Assembly (NCBI GenBank): GCA_030549495.1
Contig: JAUIRK010000770.1
Span: 1-64,000 of the forward strand
Source: Nectonema munidae
Lineage: Eukaryota; Nematomorpha; Nectonematoida; Nectonematidae
Length of the DNA: 64,000 nucleotides
Direction of reading: 5' to 3'
Part shown: piece by piece, positions 56,430-64,000 of the stretch
How positions within the stretch are numbered: the stretch's first letter is position 1
How the letters are laid out: the number at the start of each line of letters is the position of its first letter
The notes under the pieces: model-generated
What the model was told of the DNA's origin: nothing
The model's input: the letters and a program-made list of their open reading frames with translations, nothing else
Database searches by the model: none
Position numbers and translations under genes: made by a program

Positions 56430-57640
56430 CTTCTATATAGCTAGAGGCAAAACTCAGTGTAATTCCACAATACATTCGTGTAAAGGTTGTCTCCAATGGC
56501 CTTAACAGAACACTAAAGAAATTTGAAAATTTTCGGTTTTATATTATGAATATTTGAATGTAAACTTTGATCGTTTTTTTAAATGCAAATTCTGAGTCTG
56601 ATTTTTGAAAGGGAGGTTAGAGGAGGCGACTATACTCTCTGCCGAGTGGGAACCCACAAAAAAGCTGATGTCTAAAAGAAAAGGCTCATTGAAAAAAATC
56701 GATACCTTGGTAAATTAGTTATCGATTCACCATTTTGAATTCATTTACTGTTTAATTTTAAATAACCTTCGTGTTTATCATTTGAAAACATATCAATTCT
56801 ATATATTTTTCTGTTCATGCACTAAATTAGAATTATTTTTTGGATCTTTAAAAATAAAAAATAATTTTGTTGTGTAGGTTTAACTATTTTACGACTCACA
56901 ACTTTAGGCTCCAAAAAGAGCCATTTTATAAATTTGAAGAAAGAACAAAATTAAAAATTTTAATAAAAAATTGTAATAAAGAAATTAAAAAATATTTATA
57001 ATAATTAATAATATATTTAAATATATAATAAAACAGAGTTGAAAAATATATTTTCTTTATGTTGTCATGTCAGTCATCCAAGAAAACGATGACAACAATC
57101 GTGAATCTAAGAGAACTGGATCTGGATAACTATGTAATTTGAGATATAAAATAACTAAATTATATATTCATCATTGTTTAAAGTAAAATATATGAAATAA
57201 CCTTGATTACTTGACTTCGGCGTGAGTAAAAAAAGAATTATCTTGAATATTAACTCAATTTTAGATGAGGCATCTATAAAAAATTTATTTAGAGACAAAA
57301 CCAGATTACGTAACAAGGACGTAGCCTGTGGTGCAGTGCCCCATCCATTTTAGCTTGATTCTGTCGACTCCATTTTTATTCTTTTAAAAATATTAAGCTA
57401 TTAAAAATCTATCTGCATTAGTAAACTTTTGAGAAATAAAGTCTTAATAAAGAAATTAATTTAAGAAATTATTGTCTGAGAAATTAAGGATTTTTATATT
57501 CGCTACGCCAATGCATTAGAATACATGGATAAATAAATTTTAAATATAAGAAATCATTTACATATAAATAAAATCCAATTCCAAAATTAAAAATAATTAG
57601 AAATTCTATATTTTCAGAATTAATTTTAAATTATCAGAAA
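56430..57640. other. Gene-free AT-rich stretch
   Basis: No exon. A near-palindromic patch at about 57060-57105 (tgttgtcatgtcagtc ... gatgacaacaatcgtg) could be a small hairpin or MITE fragment. Confidence 0.45.
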
Positions 57641-57654
57641 ATGAATAAATTCTG

Positions 57655-57960
57655 GGATACACTCATAATTTATGTTTGTCAGACATCCTGATTTATTCAG
57701 AGACTATTCTAACATATCCAACCTGTTACCCCTACAACTTTACATCCTGCTTATCTAATAAACCACATAAACTTCCCCCATTTTATTAAATTCGCAACTA
57801 CCTGTACTCCTTTTTACTAACAATCTTCCCCCTCTAGTTTTTACTTTATATTTCACCCGCACTCTCTCTTTTCACTTAACTCCTGAGGAAGAGCGTCTGC
57901 TCGAAATATTGAGAAATAATTTCTCTATTTTAAATTACTTTTATTTCTAATTTTATTATT
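57655..57960 (+). mobile_element. Penelope-like (or related retroelement) 3' tail
   Basis: The C-rich, G-poor plus strand ends in tcctgaggaagagcgtctgc followed by tcgaaatattg. The pattern CTGANGA-stem-GAAA at the 3' end of a decayed retroelement is common in Penelope-like elements, where it can be part of a hammerhead ribozyme. No reverse-transcriptase sequence is legible upstream, so the class is a guess. Confidence 0.35.
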
Positions 57961-58082
57961 TTAAATCCAAATTTTTTTAATATTTTTTTGAAATATTTTA
58001 TTTTTAGTAACTTTACTTTTCCAAAAAAATAATGTCATATCGTCTGCGAAGTTAATTTTAAAAGTAATTTTTACTATCGAAA

Positions 58083-58114
58083 AAGATTTATTATTATTAT
58101 TATTATTATTATTA
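58083..58114. repeat. (ATT)n microsatellite
   Basis: About nine perfect ATT units. Confidence 0.9.
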
Positions 58115-58256
58115 TCATGTAGGCACTATCACATTTAACAAGAAAATCCGAATAAATTGTTAACATAAATAAAATTGAAAAGGCTTGGCTTCAAAGAGGT
58201 TAAAGAGGTCTGATCGCTAATAATATTATAAGCAAAATAAACACTATAAAGATTAA

Positions 58257-58386
58257 CCCATTAAGTCCCAATGCTCCTATTTGGGAACATAAGTAATTTC
58301 ATCTTCGTCTACTTTTTTCAATGACTTTGAATATAAATCGTCTGCGTTTTTTTAGATATCGTCTGATTTCTATAGTACTTAATGGG
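58257..58386. mobile_element. piggyBac MITE, copy 4
   Basis: TTAA on both sides, CCCATTAAGTCCC at the left and the complement-like GTACTTAATGGG at the right. The interior is nearly identical to the 14115 copy (gggaacataagtaatttc; ttcgtctac; aatcgtctgcg; tatcgtctga). Confidence 0.85.
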
Positions 58387-58779
58387 TTAAACTAGTTATA
58401 ATACATCAAGATGATTTTAAAATGAATAATATACTTATCGTTAAAAAAATTATATTAAAAAATTACATATTATAGGTGCAAAGCAAAGAAGATCAAAATA
58501 CTTAAAACAACACATACTTGTTTTTCGTACTATTACTGTTACACTCGATTCGTTGCATTCGAGCATGTTTTTTATTTTAATCGTCTTTTTCAATTATTAG
58601 TTCTTTGATTGCTCTGTCCTTTCTATTTTTGTCTGCTTCACAATTTTTAATTCTTAAGTTTTTAATCGTCTTTTTTATACTTATTGTATACAAACAAGTT
58701 TGGAACTTTTACCTAATGTCTGGACATGATATTCAGAACTAAAATACAACAACTAGAAGAAAATTGAACATTAATGTAG

Positions 58780-59450
58780 TAACACATGAATTAAGCAAAA
58801 GTGCAATTGAATGGCACCGAGAATACAACGATTGCAAGAATTCTTGGATTATCGAGAACAACCTTTGCCACAATTATAAAAAAGTTTAATGCTACAAGTC
58901 AGGTAAGGAATCGAAAATAAGTGACTTAACCGTGTTAAGGAAGAATACAGTTTGACTGTTTCAAAATCTTACATTGATCGTTGTCTTTGCAACTTTCACT
59001 ACACAATTAAAAACGTCTTGCCAATCTCACCATGTCGCAACAATGATAAGACGAATTAACTTAGGTTCAATTATGCTCAAGAATATCGCAAACTTGAACA
59101 AAATATAATATTGGAGTCTTTTTTATTTCTAGATGAGGCTGGTTTCAATGTATGTTATATCTCCTTATTGCCCTTTTTAAACGCCATTGAAAATTGTTTC
59201 AGTTAAAGGAAGAACATTGTTGTGAGACGCACGAGTGAACAGCAGCTGAAAAAATGCATAGGCAATGCGTATAATAAAATTATACATCTTGTAAGGGTTT
59301 TTATCAAAATATGCTGCGCTATTTATATATGTTATGTAATCATGTTAAAGTTCTAGTACAACGACGTAATCGGAAACAGGGACCCAACCAAATGCAACAA
59401 CGACGTAATAGATCGAAAAACACTGTATTGATTTTGTAACAGATATAGCA
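58780..59450 (+). mobile_element. Tc1/mariner (IS630-like) transposase remnant
   Basis: Reading across frames, 58815-58905 encodes a helix-turn-helix (TTIARILGLSRTTFATIIKK), 59060-59100 reads YAQEYRKLEQN, and 59121-59150 reads FLFLDEAGFN, the first acidic catalytic motif of IS630/Tc1 transposases. Stops separate the parts. Ends not found. Confidence 0.6.
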
Positions 59451-59989
59451 ATTATTATCAATAATAGTATATAATATCTGGCAATTTTAAAAGTTTTTCT
59501 ACAAAAAAACTCTTTAAGTATGAAGTTTGAAGCATTATATATTGTATTTTAAATACTAGTCTTAATTTTTTTTCAATAATGATTTAGGTATTTATATTTT
59601 ACTCTATCCCCAAGTCTAATTACAGTAATACAAATGAGGCAAAACATACTTGTAAATTATCATTCTTATTCTGAAACAAAAGTTTATCTTGAAATATTTT
59701 TAAATTCGAATTATTTTATTCAGTTTTGTTCTTATATAATCAATATATTTAGCCTAACTTATGTTATTATTGCTGATCACCCTAAGTAAGCTTAATTTTG
59801 TTTTAAATTCAAAAGATAATATATTTTGATTAATCAAACAAATTTATTTAAAAAAATGCTTTCGATTTGGTGAATTTATATAAACATAATTTATTTGAGA
59901 CCATTTAACAATTTCATTTACTTCCTTATTTATGCTGGTTGCATCATTATTTTTTTAACCATATAGAAAGCAACACTTTAGACATCCAT
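59451..59989. other. Gene-free AT-rich stretch
   Basis: Nothing recognised. Confidence 0.5.
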
Positions 59990-61180
59990 CCTCAAAATTT
60001 AGGGGAGGGGGCGAACTTTTTTCTTATAATTTTCAAAATTTATTATAAAAGAAAACATTTTATATAAATGAACACACCACCATTATTACTCGACATTATA
60101 CTTGCACTGTAAGCTCTCAATCCCACCACAACTGCACAGGTTTTAGGAACTCAAATTACCTTGTTTTTAATTCTGTTTGCATCAACCTTCTAGCTCAGTT
60201 GTTTTCAAACTGCAGTTAGCGGTGCCAAGAAGAAGTTCCATGGGGATCGAGAAGGGGACACTGAGTTAATCGTTTTCGCAAAATATTGCACCCATATTGG
60301 GTCATTTGTCATTTTTGCCAATAAATCACATTTAAAAAGAATAAATAAGTTGGTCTTTGAATTGAGTACACTTTTTTTCTTTTATTGCTTTTCAGGCCTA
60401 ATTGGTAAGTGTGCATTTTTCTTAATGTTTTTCTTAATATGCATACTTGAAATTTCGTTTTACTGCATTGATGTCTGGTGGGGAAGAGGAGCATAAGTGT
60501 CCTTTGTGTTCTAAAGTGTTAGCATCCATTTTTTTAAAGCCCGTGAAATGAAGCTTGCGCTAGTAATGAAGCACTCTAGTTCGGTAAACAAAACTATTGG
60601 CTGAACGATTGCACAAATTTATGTTTGATAAATAACATAGCAATATTTTTGCAAAATATTAAGTATGGCAGAACAGTTGATATTACCTTGCTGCAAAGGT
60701 ATATTGAATGTGCTAAGTTCTGAAGTTGAAGCATATCTTCCTGTCAAACAATACCGTTAGAAGGCTAATAGGGCAAATGTCTGATGACACGTGAAACGTG
60801 GTTTTAATGATTCACAATTCGATTTTCAACTTTTTTGCTCAGGTTGATGAAACGATAAATGCTGCAAACTTATATCAGTATTTGTTTACGTACAATATAT
60901 ATATGACAAGAACCCGGTAGACAATTTTTTATTTTGCAAAACTTAGCAATGGAACAACTGTAAGAGAAACATTTGACAAAATGATAAAAAATTTTACCGC
61001 ACCTGGTATTAAGTCAGAATCTGGCTAAGCAAAAATCTTCAGATGTAATTGGTATCCAGTGCGCTGAGCCATAAAACCATACCCGATGAGTTGAAAAATG
61101 TTTTCAATGAAGTCATTAAAACAGTGTATTTCATTTAAGCAAATGATTCAACTCTTGTTTGTTTTCAGATTTGAAAAACT
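59990..61180 (+). mobile_element. ZBED5-like hAT remnant (copy 3)
   Basis: It starts with a G-rich end (ggggagggggcgaactt at about 60002) and parallels the 3.4-4.6 kb copy in reverse orientation: the flank phrase cattatacttgcactgtaag (60094), terminal-like cagttgttttcaaactgcag (60198), EEHKCPLCSKVLAS near 60490-60530, LKHIFLSNNTVRRLIGQMSD near 60728-60785, and FAQVDETINAANL near 60835-60870. It breaks off after KNSCCRELI-like sequence near 61190. Full of stops. Confidence 0.7.
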
Positions 61181-61359
61181 CTTGCTGCAGAGAATTAATA
61201 CAGCTTGCTAGAGTATGGAATTTCATGGAATTTCCTCTTTTTATTTATATTATTAACAATATTGTTGATAGAGAGAGAGGTATGCAGATCTTCAGTACTA
61301 TGTCTTTTTCTGAAAGCAAATTCAAATTCATAAAACAAATCATTTGATTTAAAATAGTT

Positions 61360-62884
61360 GTACAATAAATTTTTTGTTTATAAAACAATTTTTAAATTTT
61401 TTTGCAAAGGATCAAACAGACCTATTGTTGGTCTCTTTCTTTTAAACACACGATTAACTTTGTTTATTTTCAAAACTTAAGGAAAACAAGAATATTCTAA
61501 AAATTGATTGAATTCAATACCAATAACATTAAACTAAACTTGTTTTGATTACATATGCATCAGCTGTATCATAATCAATAGATTCTATAGTGATTCATGG
61601 TAAACTTAACTGTACCCCACTATAATATATCTATAGAGAAAACTTTGTTCAAAGCTATGTGAGTGCTGTCATAGGTACCCAGCTTTTTACACGGTGATCT
61701 TGTGTGAAAATTAGTTTCTAATCTTTTTTTACATTTCTTAAAAGCAAAAAAAAATAGAGCAGATTGCTCCTTGACAATGGAAATACTATACATATTTTAA
61801 CGGCTATAAATATCGGCCTACTATTATATAGGGTTAATGATATAGGCTAATTTCTGGAATTTAAAATAAGCATTTCGTTGCGCTAATGTTTTGGCTTTGT
61901 TTGTACATGAATGATATTATGTTGATTTTATGCTGACGTGGTTGTATAGCTGCTATTGTTGGATTTTGTAGTATGATAGTAGTTAGCTTGATTACGACCA
62001 TGTAACTCAGTTCCTATGTTTGTGTATTTTTTACGCATTTTGTTTTCAACCTTTTAAACCCCATGTAAGGTCGTTTTATGTAAAAAGAAAAAGACATGTT
62101 TTACTCTTTTGTGACTTATTTTACTCAATAAGTGTGTACTAAGGATGTAGTTTATAGTTTTATGCGCCACCCATACACAAGTGAGCTATAATGAGAAATG
62201 GAGGTGCATAAGAGCGAGTTATGCTGATACTCTTTGATGATTTATTGGCTAAAATTAGTACTATCATCATTCATTCCTCTTAGAAATCTAAAAAAAAATT
62301 TACTCCAAAAAGTTTATCTTTAAAAAATAATCCTTATTTTTCATTTAGTTTTTTTACACAGAGTATAATTTGATGAGAGTTTTTAACATGGGTCCCCTAA
62401 AACCTTAGTTTTTTAGATTCTGGAGCAGATGTTTCCAAACTTTTTCTGTCAACGCCTTCTTTTTTTATAAAAAAAAATATGCTCACTTTTTTGTTAAAAC
62501 ATCAACTCCTTTTTTAGTTTAAAAACATCGATTTTAACTTGAATCATATTATTTTAGCCAATCATTTTTATGCCAAGATTTAGAAATATTAATTTTCTTT
62601 TTTCCATAAGTTCATTACTGTTTGGACTAAAATAATATATATTTATCATAGAATATATTGAAAAATGATTACTTTTATTTATGCGTGAAATGAATTTTGT
62701 TGTTTCCTTTTCACAACTATCACTAACTAAGTTTTAAAGAAATCGGTTGAACTTCCAATCAATTTTGTTGCTTGGTTTTTATCGCAATATGTGTTTAAAA
62801 TTTTCCCTTACACAGATATATCGTTGAAAATGGAATCCTATTTTCCAGATAATATTTTAAATGTTAAACAAACTTATTTTTCAG
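61360..62884. other. Gene-free AT-rich stretch
   Basis: Contains a worn hAT-like end near 62426 (cagatgtttccaaacttttt). The 16-mer atgcgccacccataca near 62162 recurs at 63834. No exon supported. Confidence 0.45.
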
Positions 62885-63052
62885 TATAAAGGTACATTTA
62901 AAAACTTTTTAATGGAGGATGAATCTTCTTTGTGGGAAAATTCTTCTATCGATGTAGTTATACTTCCTCCATGTATTCATTCAACAGTATGTAAGTTTAT
63001 CTTAGACTGGAGTTACACTAAGTTTCCACTATTTGTTTTTTTTATTGTTAAT
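62885..63052 (+). CDS. Possible BTB-domain exon
   Basis: A strong acceptor (cttatttttcag) precedes an open stretch reading YKGTFKNFLMEDESSLWENS, then SIDVVILPPCIHSTVCKFIL and DWSYTKFPL. The pattern FxxxL...VxLP...VxxFILDxxYT resembles the second half of a BTB/POZ domain. A good donor (gtaagttt) at 62991 competes with read-through to at least 63030, which keeps the BTB-like ILDWSYT. The frame continues to 63169 but becomes hydrophobic and AT-driven. No partner exons found; this could be chance. Confidence 0.3.
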
Positions 63053-63169
63053 ATTAAATTTCATTTTTATCAACTTGAATCTATGATAATGAGAAAAATA
63101 TATAATTTTATTTTTTTACTTACTAACTCTCAAGTTGTTAATCCAGAGTGTTTTGGAAATGTCATTTAA

Positions 63170-63562
63170 ATATTTGTTCACTAAATAGTATTTATTTATA
63201 ATATATACTTTCGAAAGAAAGGTGATGTCATTGGAATATGAATAAAAGTTTAAACAATATTTAGCCAAGATAGAACTTATATCGTTCAAATAAATGATGA
63301 ATCTATTAGTTAAAAATGATTGAATGAGTTGCATAGCTTCAAACCATAAGAAATCAGCTTGTTGCAAAGGCAATTTATGTTTAAACAGTCAAAAGCGCTC
63401 ATAAGATCTATAAAAAGAGCAAAACAATCGGAATCTAGTTAGTTATTACACCAATTATAAACAGGGAATGCAGTTTCTCAATTAAGTGTAGTTTACAAAA
63501 TCCGAATTGATTTAGAAAAAGTAAATTCTTAAATTCAAAGTATGAATATATTTTATTAATAA
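63170..63562. other. Gene-free stretch
   Basis: A minus-strand frame at 63116-63373 (QADFLWFEAMQLIQSFLTN) recalls the LINE phrase following YADDT in some retroelements, but is too short to assign. Confidence 0.4.
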
Positions 63563-63694
63563 CCCATTTAAGGCCAAGCAAAGCAGACGATATCTAAAAA
63601 AAAACGCAGACGATTTATATTCAAAGTCATTGAAAAAAGCAGACGAAGATGAAATTACTTATGTTCCAAAATAGGAACATTGGCCGTAAATGGG
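63563..63694. mobile_element. piggyBac MITE, copy 5 (inverted)
   Basis: The reverse orientation of the 14115 copy: CCCATTTAAGGCC at the left, TGGCCGTAAATGGG at the right, TTAA at 63695-63698 and a mutated ATAA at the left. The interior shows gcagacg repeats and the ccaaaataggaaca palindrome arm. Confidence 0.85.
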
Positions 63695-63698
63695 TTAA

Positions 63699-64000
63699 AT
63701 AAATTATTTTCTAAAACTTTAGATACATTCTCTTAAATTATTATAATTGAGTTGCATTTCACTGTTTATCGATATTTTGACTTTTTATTACATATGAACA
63801 TTGAATTCATTTTAATTAGTTTGTAGGTTGTTTGATGCGCCACCCATACATTACCCTACTTACTTTATGGGGAAACCGTTTAGCAGAAGCTTGGATCTAA
63901 CTAATTTATATGTATTATATATCATATTATTATTATAAATAGATATATATTATTTCTAGCCATATGTAGAAGCCTTCAAAAAGCCAGCAGTACCTTATGG
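63699..64000. other. Gene-free end of window
   Basis: AT-rich DNA; the phrase atgcgccacccatacatta at about 63834 is shared with 62162. Confidence 0.5.

Noticed and set aside
62162-63850. Shared phrase atgcgccacccataca at 62162 and 63834
   Set aside because: Both copies are in the same orientation with no further matching sequence, target duplication or coding content visible, so it is at most a short repeat fragment.

Overview
The window is AT-rich nuclear DNA from an animal: spliceosomal GT-AG introns, an ankyrin/SOCS-box gene (SOCS-box ubiquitin adaptors are typical of animals), a BRAT1 homologue and metaxin-2. A type II NADH dehydrogenase argues against a vertebrate. With its Tc1/mariner, hAT, piggyBac and pogo remnants this looks like an invertebrate. 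I cannot fix the phylum; a copepod-like arthropod or a cnidarian would both fit.

Four host genes are well supported. A BRAT1-like HEAT-repeat protein (5959-8250, +) is one open exon ending in the residues DCY. An ankyrin-repeat/SOCS-box gene runs from 17147 to 31562 (+) in six recognisable exons, with introns from 41 bp to 9.4 kb and a possible myristoylation start (MGGSLS). Metaxin-2 (37217-38053, -) and an alternative NADH:ubiquinone oxidoreductase, NDH-2 (50924-52339, -), are also single open exons. Two weaker exon candidates lie at 13831-13980 and 62885-63052.

Layout: 1-830 tandem repeats; 1485-2670 a mariner fossil with a nested hAT MITE; 3400-4600 a ZBED5-like hAT remnant; 5152-5369 a hAT MITE; 5959-8250 BRAT1; 9780-11486 a piggyBac fossil; 11.8-16.1 kb SINEs, a LINE 3' piece and a piggyBac MITE; 17.1-31.6 kb the ASB gene, whose 9.4-kb first intron holds a MITE, a LINE piece, unrecognised minus-strand ORFs, a pogo/Tigger fossil and a SINE; 34.3-36.8 kb a Harbinger-like element and a hAT copy; 37.2-38.1 kb metaxin-2; 39-42.6 kb hAT and piggyBac remnants; 42.7-43.2 kb a 561-bp CA repeat; 44.1-46.6 kb the inverted partner of the hAT at 36 kb; 46.9-50.1 kb a hAT element with exact 8-bp target-site duplications; 50.9-52.3 kb NDH-2; 54.5-56.4 kb a piggyBac remnant holding a ~146-bp satellite; 57-61 kb a Penelope-like tail, a MITE, a Tc1/mariner remnant and a third ZBED5-like hAT copy; 62.9 kb a possible BTB exon; 63.6 kb a last MITE.

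The host genes are not an operon or a pathway, though metaxin-2 and NDH-2 are both mitochondrial. I found no prokaryote-style system, CRISPR array or rRNA. The most informative signals are the identity of the BRAT1 and NDH-2 genes, a TTAA-flanked piggyBac MITE family, and a pair of inverted hAT copies that share the same inactivating changes. All identifications come from reading the translations by eye, without database searches.
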